Shown here: positions 46,781-55,932 of the stretch, one piece after another
How positions within the stretch are numbered: position 1 is the stretch's first letter
Layout of the letters: each line of letters begins with the position of its first letter
DNA from: Candidatus Mediterraneibacter stercoripullorum
Lineage (GTDB): Bacteria; Bacillota; Clostridia; Lachnospirales; Lachnospiraceae
DNA: 64,000 nucleotides
Reading direction: 5' to 3'
Assembly (NCBI GenBank): GCA_019115765.1
Contig: DXCZ01000095.1
Coordinates: 1-64,000, forward strand
Program-made: the position numbers and the translations under genes
The notes under the pieces: generated by a model
Told to the model about the DNA's origin: nothing
Databases searched by the model: none
What the model saw: the letters and a program-made list of their open reading frames with translations, nothing else

Positions 46781-49435
46781 GTGAATTACGGAAAAAATAA
46801 TATTTCGAAGAAAAAGAAAAAGATCTCTTCGAAAAAAAGGATGAAAAAGAAGCGGCTTGGAGTTCGTCTTTTTAAAGCAATCATCATCTGTATCCTGCTC
46901 CTGGCCGTCATCTGTGTCGTCGGAGGCTGTGTGCTGGTGAAACATATCGTTGATAACACCCCGACTGTTACAGCAGAAGATATCCTTCCAAAAGGATACA
47001 CAACAAATATAGTAGATCAGAACGGCACGGTGCTGCGGACACTGAATGATTCAGATTCCAACCGCGTATATAAAACCTACGATGAGATTCCTGAGTATCT
47101 GGCTCATGCGTTCGTAGCCATTGAGGATGAACGTTTTTACGACCACAATGGTGTGGATCTCCAGGGAATCATCCGCGCCGGATTTGTAGGTATTACTAAT
47201 GGTTTCAATTTTACTGAAGGAGCCAGTACGATCACGCAGCAGCTGATCAAGAACAATGTCTTCCCTGATTTTATCAATGAAAGTGCATACGAGAGAGTCG
47301 AGCGAAAGATCCAGGAAATATATCTGGCACTGCAGATCGAACAGCAGATGAGCAAGGAAGAGATTCTGGAAGCATATATGAATACCATCAACCTGAGTCA
47401 GGGCTGCCTGGGCGTACAGACTGCTTCTCTTCGTTACTTTAACAAGGATGTCTCCGAGCTGACACTTTCAGAGTGTGCCGTACTGGCAGCCATTACAAAC
47501 CGCCCGGCGTATTACGATCCGGTCACCCATCCGGAGAATAATGCAAGCAGGCGTGAACGTATTCTGAAACTGATGCTTGAACAGGGATATATCAACCAGG
47601 AAGAGCACGATGAAGCCCTTGCTGACAATGTATATGACCGTATTCTGGAGACAGCGTCCAACACAACGAGCAGTGAGCCTTACTCCTATTTTGTAGATGC
47701 TCTGATCGAGCAGGTTGTGGAAGATCTGGTAAATGAAAAGGGCTACACACAGGCTCAGGCTTATAATCTGCTCTACAGCGGCGGCCTCACGATCCGCGCC
47801 ACACAGGATTCTGAAATCCAGCAGATCTGTGATGAAGAAGTAGATGATCTGGAAGAGCTGATCCCGGGTGTGGAATACGGCGTTGAGTATGCTCTGACGA
47901 TCCACCGAGAGGATGGTTCTGCTGAGAACTACAGCAAAGAAATGTTTGAGACCTATTATAAGGATGCTCATGATGTTTCTTATGTAAACTTTGATTCAGA
48001 GGACGAGGCCAGAGCAGCTATTGAGGAATATAAATCAACACTTAACATCACCGAGAAGGACAAGGTAGACGAGAATCTGGAGATCACGCCTCAGCCTCAG
48101 GTTTCCATAGTGATCATGGATCAGTACACCGGACAGGTCAAGGCTATCGTCGGCGGACGGGGCGAAAAGACGTCCAACCTCTCCCTGAACCGCGCAACCG
48201 GTTCATACCGTCAGCCCGGATCTGTATTCAAGATCCTTTCAACCTATGCACCTGCACTTGACAGCGGTGATATGACACTTGCTAGCATTATTCCGGACGA
48301 GCCCTATAAATATAAGGACGGTACTCCGGTCAACAACGTCAACCACCGCTATGCCGGGGATGTGACCATGAGATATGCGATCCAGCAGTCCATCAACACC
48401 TGTGCGGTAAGAACGTTAACAGAAGACGTTGGTGAAGAAGAAAGTTATGACTTCCTTCTGAATCTCGGCTTTACAACCCTGAATGAAGAGGACAGATATT
48501 CTCAGTCCAAGGCTCTCGGCGGTCTGAATCTGGGTGTATATAATATCGAACTTACAGCAGCATTTGCAGCGCTGGCAAACGGAGGAGTTTATACAGAACC
48601 GACTTTCTATACAGAGATTCTGGATCACGATGGCAATGTCCTGATCGACAACACTTCACCGGAAACAAAACAGGTCATGAAGGATTCTACCGCTTATCTT
48701 CTGACAAGTGCCATGGAAGACGTTGTTGATCAAGGTACCGGAGCAGCTGCAAGACTGGATGATATGACCGCTGCAGGTAAAACCGGTACGACAACCAACT
48801 ATGTGGATCTCTGGTTTGCAGGATATACTCCGTACTATACCGGAGCCGTATGGGGCGGTTACGACAATAACAAGCCAATGAGCAGCTCCAATTCCCGCTG
48901 GCGTAACCAGCTGTGGAAACGAATCATGGACAGAGTACACGAAGGACTGGAAAACAAAGAGTTTGAAGTTCCGTCTTCTGTAGAAAGGAAATCCATCTGT
49001 ACGAGAACCGGGCTTCTGGCTGTCAGCAGCTGTCCGTCTGTTACAGAGTATTTTGCAACAGACTCTCTGCCGACTCAGAGCTGTTCCGGACATTACGTAG
49101 CACCTGATCCGGAACCGGTAACACCGGACGAGACAACCGAAAGCAATAACGGAAATACAACCGATGATGGAAATAACACCGGAACAATTACTGATCCCAA
49201 TACCGGCGGAACTACCGGAGGAAACACTGGTGGATCTACCGGTGGTGAAACCGGCGGCAACACTGGTGGATCTACCGGCGGCGGGTCGACTGGCGGTGAA
49301 ACCGGTGGAGGGTCTACCGGCGGCGGATCTACTGGCGGTGAAACCGGTGGAGGATCTATCGGCGGTGAAACTGGCGGCGGATCTACCGGCGGTGAAACCG
49401 GTGGTGGATCTACCGGCGGTGAAACAACACAATAG
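46781..49435 (+). CDS. Class A penicillin-binding protein (PBP1A type) with Gly-rich tail
   Basis: This bifunctional glycosyltransferase/transpeptidase builds peptidoglycan. The order is a very basic cytoplasmic N terminus, one membrane helix (about 27-50), and a GT51 domain with EDERFYDHNGVD and EGASTITQQL. The transpeptidase domain has its active Ser in RQPGSVFK, SIN in QQSINTCAV and KTGTTTN. Residues about 775-884 are a Thr/Asn then Gly-Ser/Thr/Glu repeat tail (TGGGSTGGETGGG type) of unknown use. GTG 46781 is the start, about 10 nt behind AGGAGG. The 884 aa length is normal apart from the tail. Confidence 0.95.
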   Translation: MNYGKNNISKKKKKISSKKRMKKKRLGVRLFKAIIICILLLAVICVVGGCVLVKHIVDNTPTVTAEDILPKGYTTNIVDQNGTVLRTLNDSDSNRVYKTYDEIPEYLAHAFVAIEDERFYDHNGVDLQGIIRAGFVGITNGFNFTEGASTITQQLIKNNVFPDFINESAYERVERKIQEIYLALQIEQQMSKEEILEAYMNTINLSQGCLGVQTASLRYFNKDVSELTLSECAVLAAITNRPAYYDPVTHPENNASRRERILKLMLEQGYINQEEHDEALADNVYDRILETASNTTSSEPYSYFVDALIEQVVEDLVNEKGYTQAQAYNLLYSGGLTIRATQDSEIQQICDEEVDDLEELIPGVEYGVEYALTIHREDGSAENYSKEMFETYYKDAHDVSYVNFDSEDEARAAIEEYKSTLNITEKDKVDENLEITPQPQVSIVIMDQYTGQVKAIVGGRGEKTSNLSLNRATGSYRQPGSVFKILSTYAPALDSGDMTLASIIPDEPYKYKDGTPVNNVNHRYAGDVTMRYAIQQSINTCAVRTLTEDVGEEESYDFLLNLGFTTLNEEDRYSQSKALGGLNLGVYNIELTAAFAALANGGVYTEPTFYTEILDHDGNVLIDNTSPETKQVMKDSTAYLLTSAMEDVVDQGTGAAARLDDMTAAGKTGTTTNYVDLWFAGYTPYYTGAVWGGYDNNKPMSSSNSRWRNQLWKRIMDRVHEGLENKEFEVPSSVERKSICTRTGLLAVSSCPSVTEYFATDSLPTQSCSGHYVAPDPEPVTPDETTESNNGNTTDDGNNTGTITDPNTGGTTGGNTGGSTGGETGGNTGGSTGGGSTGGETGGGSTGGGSTGGETGGGSIGGETGGGSTGGETGGGSTGGETTQ
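49196..49432 (+). repeat. Tandem low-complexity repeat in the PBP1A 3' end
   Basis: Imperfect units such as GGTGGATCTACCGGCGGT and GGCGGTGAAACC alternate, encoding GGS, GGET and GGST modules. Units differ at third positions, which suggests age or selection to limit slippage, but length change between strains is likely. Confidence 0.8.
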
Positions 49436-49460
49436 AAAGATTTTAGTTCATTCTTAAATA

Positions 49461-49518
49461 AGAAAACCATGAAAACGGGATGTCATTTTGCTGACATCCC
49501 GTTTTCATGGTTTCTCTT
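49461..49518. terminator. Bidirectional terminator between the PBP gene and glucokinase
   Basis: The two 25-nt arms (49461-49485 and 49492-49516) are perfectly complementary. They include GGGATGTCA/TGACATCCC with A and T runs at the base on both strands. Confidence 0.9.
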
Positions 49519-49540
49519 ATTTGTTTTCTCTTCTACTAAG

Positions 49541-50488
49541 CTAGTTATCAAGAACCAGTTTGGCTGCGCCGCAGATTCCCGCATCATTTCCAAGTGTTGC
49601 AAGAACAAATTCCACACTCTTATTTGCAAAGAATGCACGTTCCATATACGGCTTCTTTATGTACGGGATCAGAACCTCTCCCGCCTTAGAAACCCCTCCG
49701 CCGATCACAAAGACTTCAGGATCAGTGACAGTCGCAAGATTGGCAAGAGCATGTCCCAGGTAGACACCAAACTCAACAGCAATCTCAATCGCAGTTTCAT
49801 CACCTGCTTTTACAGCATCAAATACATCCTTTGCCGTTACATCAGACTTGTTGAGGATCGTAGGGCGTACATCCTCTCCTAGTTTTTTCTTCGCCAATCT
49901 GACAATACCTGTGGCAGATGCATACTGTTCAAGACATCCATGGTTTCCGCATCCGCAACTGTCTGTTTCCTCATAATTCACACAGATGTGTCCGATCTCG
50001 CCACCTGCGCCATGTGCTCCTACGAGAATCTTGCCGTCGATGATCACGCCGCCGCCTACTCCGGTTCCAAGAGTCACCATGATCATATTTTTGTGACCTG
50101 CGCCGCCGCCTTTCCACATCTCGCCAAGAGCTGCAACGTTTGCGTCATTTCCGATAAATGCCTGCATTCCGGTCAGTTCTTCCATCTCTCTCTTTACTTC
50201 TTTATAGTTCCAACCGAGATTAGCGCTTCCTCTCACAATACCGTCAGAAGTTACAGGGGCGGGAACTCCGACTCCCACTCCCAGGACATCCTCAGAGGCA
50301 ATTTCGAACTCTTCTGTTTTCTTCTTGATCGACGCTGAGATATCAGGAAGGATTGCCTCGCCATTGCGGGATGTATCTGTGGTTATCTCCCATTTATCCA
50401 GGATCTTCCCTTCTCCTTCCGCCTCAAACAGTCCAAGTTTTACAGTTGTGCCGCCAATGTCCACTCCAAAACAATATTTCATGGCCAT
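49541..50488 (-). CDS. glcK: ROK-family glucokinase
   Basis: It phosphorylates glucose. The 315 aa protein has the ATP/phosphate motif GVDIGGTTVKLGLF, GVGVPAPV, the sugar-binding NDANVAALGE, TLGTGVGGGVI, GEIGH and the ROK zinc motif CGCGNHGCLEQYAS. It sits 60 bp downstream of hprK, linking it to carbon control. Two in-frame ATGs are present (50488 and 50482); AGGAGA spacing slightly favours the second, which would shorten the protein by two residues. Confidence 0.95.
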   Translation of the reverse strand: MAMKYCFGVDIGGTTVKLGLFEAEGEGKILDKWEITTDTSRNGEAILPDISASIKKKTEEFEIASEDVLGVGVGVPAPVTSDGIVRGSANLGWNYKEVKREMEELTGMQAFIGNDANVAALGEMWKGGGAGHKNMIMVTLGTGVGGGVIIDGKILVGAHGAGGEIGHICVNYEETDSCGCGNHGCLEQYASATGIVRLAKKKLGEDVRPTILNKSDVTAKDVFDAVKAGDETAIEIAVEFGVYLGHALANLATVTDPEVFVIGGGVSKAGEVLIPYIKKPYMERAFFANKSVEFVLATLGNDAGICGAAKLVLDN

Positions 50489-50548
50489 ATATCTCCTCTC
50501 CGCTATAGATTTATAAAATATCAGCTGCCGGAACGACAGACAGATGTT

Positions 50549-51484
50549 TTAACTGTTTCTTTTTGCCAGATTCTCCTGGACTCTCTTGTACAGCTCCTGA
50601 GCCGCATTATATCCCATCTGCTTCTGGCGATGGTTAACAGCTGCAGATTCCGTAATAATCGCCAGATTTCTGCCCGGACGTATCGGAATCCTATGGCATA
50701 CCACTTTATTTCCAAGGAATTCTGTATATTCTTCCTCAAGCCCCAGACGATCATATTCCTTATCTCTGCTCCACTCTTCCAGCGTAATGACCAGATCGAT
50801 GTTCTGTGTTTCCCTGACGCTCTGCACACCGAACATGGATCTGACATCGACAATGCCGATTCCACGAAGCTCGATAAAATGTCTTGTGATATCAGGCGCC
50901 GATCCAACCAGCGTCTCATCACTGACTTTGCGGATCTCAACTACGTCATCTGTTACAAGACGATGTCCTCTCTTGATCAGTTCCAGTGCAGCTTCACTCT
51001 TTCCAATGCCGCTTTCTCCCATGATCAGAACTCCGACACCGTATACATCTACAAGAACTCCATGAATTGAAATACAGGGTGCCAGTTTGACGTTCATCCA
51101 CCGGATGATCTCTGCCATAAAGTCAGACGTCTGTTTTGGCGTAGTAAAAATCGGGACCTGATTTTCAACAGCTTTCTGGAGCAGCTCCTCCTCCGGGGGA
51201 AGATTCCTGCAGAATATCACGCACGGAATCTGATGTGACAGGAGTTTATCATACATCTTCATCTTCTCATCCTGTGGAAGTGTCTGAAGGTATGTGTACT
51301 CTACATATCCGATAATCTGAACCCTGTCTGAATCAAAGTGATCAAAATATCCTGTAAGCTGAAGAGCCGGACGGTTAATATCCGGAACATTAACCTCACG
51401 TTCGGTCATATCAACATCCGGTGTCAGATTTTTCAAATTCATCTTTTCTACTATTTCTCTTAATTTAATGCCATGTTGTCCCAT
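50549..51484 (-). CDS. hprK: HPr kinase/phosphorylase
   Basis: It phosphorylates HPr at Ser46 and reverses it, controlling carbon catabolite repression with CcpA. The 311 aa chain has an N-terminal domain, Walker A GESGIGKSEAAL, the capping segment RGHRLVTDDVVEIR, and the HPrK signature LRGIGIVDVRSMFG with the loop QNIDLVITLEEW. The ATG at 51484 follows AAAGGAG. The order uvrC, hprK, glcK on one strand is plausible for co-expression of the last two. Confidence 0.97.
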   Translation of the reverse strand: MGQHGIKLREIVEKMNLKNLTPDVDMTEREVNVPDINRPALQLTGYFDHFDSDRVQIIGYVEYTYLQTLPQDEKMKMYDKLLSHQIPCVIFCRNLPPEEELLQKAVENQVPIFTTPKQTSDFMAEIIRWMNVKLAPCISIHGVLVDVYGVGVLIMGESGIGKSEAALELIKRGHRLVTDDVVEIRKVSDETLVGSAPDITRHFIELRGIGIVDVRSMFGVQSVRETQNIDLVITLEEWSRDKEYDRLGLEEEYTEFLGNKVVCHRIPIRPGRNLAIITESAAVNHRQKQMGYNAAQELYKRVQENLAKRNS

Positions 51485-51499
51485 TATTATCTCCTTTCT

Positions 51500-51655
51500 C
51501 CGTACAGCAGACGAACTCACGAACGCTCAGCTCGATTCCGCTTCGCTTCATCTCGCTGTTCGTTGCACTCACATAGGATTTTCTCAGAGTCCGATTGAAC
51601 GCGAGCGTTCATCGGCCTCTTCCAATATCCTGCGTTCGTCGCTATGCGTTCATTA
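51500..51655. repeat. GAACGC-rich intergenic segment between uvrC and hprK
   Basis: GAACGC or its complement recurs about six times in 150 bp, including the palindrome GAACGC-GA-GCGTTC near 51598-51611 and CGAACAGCG/CGCTGTTCG-like pairs. I find no protein. None of the units fits the Firmicutes LexA box (CGAAC-N4-GTTCG) exactly. Confidence 0.45.
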
Positions 51656-51657
51656 TA

Positions 51658-53514
51658 TCATCTATGGAAAAAGTTGTACACTGATTCTGCGGCTTTTTCG
51701 TTCATTGAGGGGATTTGTGCGAGTTCTTCTTTGGTGGCGGCTTTTATGGCTTCCAGGCTGAGGTAGTGCCGCATCAGGGCCTTGCGTCTGGCCGGTCCGA
51801 TTCCTTCTATATCGTCCAGAATCGAGTGTACCTGTCCTTTTCCTCTGAGTTGTCTGTGGTATTCGATTGCAAAGCGGTGTGCTTCATCCTGGATTCTGGT
51901 GATCAGACGGAATGCTTCTGAATTTTTATCAATCGGTATTTCCACATTATGATAATATAATCCTCTTGTCCTGTGGTAGTCATCTTTTACCATTCCGCAG
52001 ACAGGGATATTCAGATGAAGGTCGTCCAGAACCTGAAGGGCTACGTTTACCTGGCCTTTTCCTCCGTCCATAAGGATCAGATCGGGAAACGCAGTGAATT
52101 TTCCCATTTCTTTATTTTCTTCTTTTTCTTTCAGTCCGTGTGTAAATCTACGAGTCAGCACCTCGCGCATACTGCCGTAATCATCCGCGCCTTTGATTCC
52201 CTTGATTCTGAATTTCCTGTAGTCATTTCTCTTTGGTCTGCCTCTCTCATAAACAACCATAGAACCTACCGACTCGAATCCATTGGTATTTGAAATATCA
52301 TATGCCTCCATTCGGATGATCTCGTCCAGATCGAGAAGTTCAGCGATCTCCTTTACAGCGCCGATCGTCCTGCCCTCCTCCCGTTTCAGCCGCTCCTTAT
52401 CTTTACTGAGTACTAGTCTTGCATTCTCCTCTGCTAGTTCCACCAGCTTTTCCTTTGTTCCTTTTTTGGGAATGCGGATGGTTACTTTCTGCCCTCGTTT
52501 TGCAGTAAGCCATGTCTCAAGCAGAGCCTGCTCCTCTACTTCTTCCGGAAGCATGATCTCTCCCGGAATGTACGGCGTCCCCGCATAATACTGCTTAATA
52601 AAGCTGTCAAGGATACTTCTCTTTTCTTCCCCTTTCATAATCCGAAGATAGAAATGATCTCTTCCGACGAGTCTTCCACTCCGTATGAAAAATACCTGAA
52701 CAACTGCATCTTCCTCTTCGGAAGCGACTGCAAGCACATCTCTGTCCTCTCCGCTTGAATCAGTGATCTTCTGCTTCTGTGCAGTCTTCCTTACACTGCT
52801 GATCAGCTCCCTGTACTCGATGGCCTTCTCAAACTCCAGAGCTTCAGAAGCGGTATTCATTTTTTCTTCCAGATCTTTCAGGACGCCGTCATAGTTTCCA
52901 TTCAGGAATCGAATCACCTCACCGATAGATTTTCTGTATTCTTCCTGTGAAATATACCCTTGGCACGGCGCGTCGCACTGTCTGATATGATAATTCAGAC
53001 AGGGCCGTTCCTTTCCGATATCTTTCGGCAGATTCCTGCTGCAGCTTCTCACATGATAAAGCTTGTGTATCAGATCTATTGTATCCCGCACTGCCTGTGC
53101 ATTAGTAAACGGCCCGAAATATTTCGCCTTGTCTTTCTGCATACGGCGGGACAGAATCACTCTTGGATACGCCTCGTTGGTCGTTACCTTTATAAACGGA
53201 TATGTTTTGTCATCCATCAGCATGGTGTTGTATTTCGGACGATGCTCTTTGATCAGATTGCATTCCAGAACAAGGGCTTCCAGTTCAGAATCTGTCACGA
53301 TATACTCAAATCTCCGGATATGCGTTACCATCTGTTCGATCTTGACGCCTTTGTTCCTGCTGCTCTGGAAATACTGTCTCACCCGGTTTTTCAGGCTGAT
53401 TGCCTTTCCCACATAGATGATGTGATCATTTTCATCATGCATAATATAAACTCCCGGTCGCCCCGGAAGTTTTTTCAATTCTTCCTGTATATCAAAATTA
53501 TTATTTTTTTCCAT
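51658..53514 (-). CDS. uvrC: Excinuclease ABC subunit C
   Basis: UvrC makes both incisions in nucleotide excision repair. Over 618 aa it has the GIY-YIG nuclease at the N terminus ([21 protein letters not shown]), Cys-rich [13 protein letters not shown] and the UVR helix ([14 protein letters not shown]-like). The RNase H-like second nuclease includes [10 protein letters not shown] and [11 protein letters not shown], and C-terminal helix-hairpin-helices ([15 protein letters not shown]) follow. No Shine-Dalgarno precedes ATG 53514, and the promoter is only 7 nt away, so the mRNA may be leaderless. Confidence 0.97.
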   Translation of the reverse strand: MEKNNNFDIQEELKKLPGRPGVYIMHDENDHIIYVGKAISLKNRVRQYFQSSRNKGVKIEQMVTHIRRFEYIVTDSELEALVLECNLIKEHRPKYNTMLMDDKTYPFIKVTTNEAYPRVILSRRMQKDKAKYFGPFTNAQAVRDTIDLIHKLYHVRSCSRNLPKDIGKERPCLNYHIRQCDAPCQGYISQEEYRKSIGEVIRFLNGNYDGVLKDLEEKMNTASEALEFEKAIEYRELISSVRKTAQKQKITDSSGEDRDVLAVASEEEDAVVQVFFIRSGRLVGRDHFYLRIMKGEEKRSILDSFIKQYYAGTPYIPGEIMLPEEVEEQALLETWLTAKRGQKVTIRIPKKGTKEKLVELAEENARLVLSKDKERLKREEGRTIGAVKEIAELLDLDEIIRMEAYDISNTNGFESVGSMVVYERGRPKRNDYRKFRIKGIKGADDYGSMREVLTRRFTHGLKEKEENKEMGKFTAFPDLILMDGGKGQVNVALQVLDDLHLNIPVCGMVKDDYHRTRGLYYHNVEIPIDKNSEAFRLITRIQDEAHRFAIEYHRQLRGKGQVHSILDDIEGIGPARRKALMRHYLSLEAIKAATKEELAQIPSMNEKAAESVYNFFHR

Positions 53515-53521
53515 GATTTTT

Positions 53522-53550
53522 ATTATACTGTTTCACTGACAAAAGGACAA
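53522..53550 (-). promoter_or_regulatory. uvrC promoter overlapping the ftsH terminator
   Basis: On the minus strand TTGTCC (53550-53545) and TATAAT (53527-53522) are 17 bp apart. The ATG of uvrC begins 7 nt after TATAAT, placing the expected start of transcription at or next to the A of ATG. The -35 lies inside an arm of the ftsH terminator. Confidence 0.7.
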
Positions 53551-53572
53551 GGGAAAATATTCCCCCTGTCCT
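53544..53572 (-). terminator. Terminator after ftsH
   Basis: AGGACAGGGGGAA and TTCCCTTGTCCT form an imperfect stem followed by TTTTG on the minus strand. Confidence 0.65.
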
Positions 53573-53595
53573 CTGTAAAAGCATTTAGTTACTGA

Positions 53596-55776
53596 TTATT
53601 CCGTTGTCATGACATCCGACTGATCTTCGGTCTGCTCATCTGGATTTTTAACGGTAGTTCCGGTTGAAAGATTACTTTCCGGCTCAGTCGGATCACTTTC
53701 TCCGTCAGTTCTTTCGTCAGACGCTGTCTGCTGTTCTCTGCTTTCGGCATTATCAGATGAGGATAACGGTTTCATCATGATGCGCTCTGGTCTGTGACTG
53801 TCCTTATCCTCTCCTTGTTCCGGTTCAGGGATTCCTTTCACCTCGCGGAAGATCTTCATGAACTCTTTGCCTGTGATAGTTTCTTTTTCGATAAGGAATG
53901 CGGCAATCTTATCCAATGCCTCTCTGTTGTCAGCCAGAAGGCTCTTCGCCTCTTCATATGCCACTTTCAGCATACGCATTACTTCTTCATCAATCTCACC
54001 GGCAGTTGCATCTCCACAGTTCATTACCGGCCTTCCGTCAAGGTAACGGTTCTGTATGGACTCAAGTCCCATCAGGCCAAACCGGTCAGACATACCGTAC
54101 TGGGTGATCATTGCTCTTGCAACTTTGGTAGCCTGCTCGATATCATTTGCGGCTCCTGTTGTCACCGTATCAAATACCAGTTCTTCGGCAGCACGGCCGC
54201 CCAGTGCTACAACGATCATGGCTTCCAGTTCTTTCTTGGTATTCAGGAACTTCTCTTCCTCAGGAGTCTGCATGACGTATCCGAGTGCACCCATAGTCCT
54301 TGGTACAATTGTAATCTTCTGTACCGGCTCTGTATTTTTCTGAAGCGCGGACACAAGAGCATGTCCGACTTCATGATAGGAGACGATTCTTCTCTCCTCT
54401 TCGCTCATGATCCTGTCTTTCTTTTCCTTTCCGACAAGGACCACCTCTACCGCTTCAAACAGATCCTTCTGTGTGACTACCTGTCTGCCATTCTTCACAG
54501 CATTGATAGCTGCTTCATTGATCATATTGGCAAGGTCTGATCCGACAGCGCCGGATGTAGCCAGAGCGATTGCCTCCAGATCTACGCTTTCGTCCATCCG
54601 GACATCCTTCGCATGTACTTTCAGGACGTCGATCCTTCCCTTCAGATCCGGCTTATCCACGATGATCCGTCGGTCAAAACGTCCCGGTCTGAGCAGAGCC
54701 GGATCCAAAACTTCCGGACGGTTCGTCGCCGCCAGAATCAGAAGCCCTTTGTTGGTGTCAAATCCATCCATCTCCGCAAGGAGCTGATTCAGGGTCTGCT
54801 CGCGTTCATCATTGCCTCCCATCATAGTATCACGTGTCTTCCCAATGGCGTCAATCTCATCAATAAACACAATACAAGGTGCCATCTGCTGCGCCTGCTT
54901 GAAAAGATCCCGGACACGGGAAGCTCCTACACCGACATACATCTCCACAAATGCTGAACCTGACAGTGAAAAGAATGGTACTTTCGCTTCTCCTGCAACC
55001 GCCTTGGCGAGGAGAGTCTTTCCGGTTCCCGGAGGGCCTACCAGCAGCGCCCCCTTTGGAAGTCTTGCGCCTATTCCGCTGTATTTGCCAGGATTATGAA
55101 GGAAATCCACCACTTCCTGGAGAGATTCCTTCGCCTCATCCTGCCCGGCCACATCCTGAAATGTAACACCCGTTTCTTTCTCCATATATACTTTTGCATT
55201 ACTCTTTCCAATTCCCATCATGCCGCCGCCTTTTGTCATCTTGCGCATGAGGTAACTGAAAACGATGGCCAGCAGTGCGATCGGCAGGATCAATGTCACG
55301 AAAAGTTCAAAAAGCAATGAACTCATAGTACTTTGAACCTCACTGCCGAACTTCACGCCTGCCTCGTCCAGTCTCTGTGGAAGAGTATCGTCATTTACAT
55401 ACCCGGTGTAATAATCCGGGTCACTGCTGTTCCCTGACTGCTGTTCCAGACGCTGAAACAGTGAGCCGGCTCCTCCTGTCTCATCTGTGCTCTGGCTCTG
55501 ATCAGTATTCTGCTCATTTTCCTGATCTGATCCATTCTGTTCTGTCTCATCCTTCAGTGTAATATATATTGCATTGTTTCCCAGGTTGACTTCTGCAACT
55601 TTCCCGTCATCGACCAGTTCAAGGAATTCGTCATAACTGATCTGTTCCGGATCATTTCCCTGCATAAGAGAATATAAAGCCATAACAACAAAAGTGACCA
55701 GCAGGGTCGTAAAGAGGATGATTCCCCAACCCTGCCGGTTATTGTTGGAATTATTGTTTTTATTTTGGTTATCCAT
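53596..55776 (-). CDS. ftsH: Membrane AAA metalloprotease FtsH
   Basis: FtsH is a membrane-bound ATP-dependent zinc protease. Two membrane helices (about 12-32 and 150-172) flank an extracytoplasmic domain with a Gln/Asn/Asp-rich insert. The AAA domain has Walker A GPPGTGKT and Walker [11 protein letters not shown], and the second region of homology follows. The protease has HEVGHAL. The C-terminal 70 residues are acidic and Ser/Thr/Glu-rich. Length is 726 aa. The ATG at 55776 follows GGGAGG. Confidence 0.97.
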   Translation of the reverse strand: MDNQNKNNNSNNNRQGWGIILFTTLLVTFVVMALYSLMQGNDPEQISYDEFLELVDDGKVAEVNLGNNAIYITLKDETEQNGSDQENEQNTDQSQSTDETGGAGSLFQRLEQQSGNSSDPDYYTGYVNDDTLPQRLDEAGVKFGSEVQSTMSSLLFELFVTLILPIALLAIVFSYLMRKMTKGGGMMGIGKSNAKVYMEKETGVTFQDVAGQDEAKESLQEVVDFLHNPGKYSGIGARLPKGALLVGPPGTGKTLLAKAVAGEAKVPFFSLSGSAFVEMYVGVGASRVRDLFKQAQQMAPCIVFIDEIDAIGKTRDTMMGGNDEREQTLNQLLAEMDGFDTNKGLLILAATNRPEVLDPALLRPGRFDRRIIVDKPDLKGRIDVLKVHAKDVRMDESVDLEAIALATSGAVGSDLANMINEAAINAVKNGRQVVTQKDLFEAVEVVLVGKEKKDRIMSEEERRIVSYHEVGHALVSALQKNTEPVQKITIVPRTMGALGYVMQTPEEEKFLNTKKELEAMIVVALGGRAAEELVFDTVTTGAANDIEQATKVARAMITQYGMSDRFGLMGLESIQNRYLDGRPVMNCGDATAGEIDEEVMRMLKVAYEEAKSLLADNREALDKIAAFLIEKETITGKEFMKIFREVKGIPEPEQGEDKDSHRPERIMMKPLSSSDNAESREQQTASDERTDGESDPTEPESNLSTGTTVKNPDEQTEDQSDVMTTE

Positions 55777-55854
55777 CCTTCGCCTCCCATAAATCAACTA
55801 CATATCATTATAAGTACAGGTTTTCCATAAATCAACAAAAAGATTATGAAAATA

Positions 55855-55884
55855 TTGTAAAACTGCGTCCTGTTATAGTATACT
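55855..55884 (+). promoter_or_regulatory. Promoter of the DUF1846 gene
   Basis: TTGTAA (55855-55860) and TATACT (55879-55884) are 18 bp apart, giving a leader of about 40 nt before TTG 55933. The pyrG promoter has the same hexamers and spacing. Confidence 0.65.
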
Positions 55885-55932
55885 TGTCTGGTGTACAAAT
55901 TACGTATTAAGTCTGAAATGGGGGATAAAACA

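Noticed and set aside
49093-49470. Long Pro/Val-rich reading frame antisense to the PBP1A tail
   Set aside because: It is the complement of the Gly-rich repeat. It has no ribosome site or family resemblance, and the plus-strand protein is certain.
51598-51611. GAACGCGAGCGTTC as a LexA/SOS box for uvrC or hprK
   Set aside because: The spacing between GAAC and GTTC is 6 nt rather than the 4 nt of the Firmicutes SOS box, and it lies downstream of uvrC.
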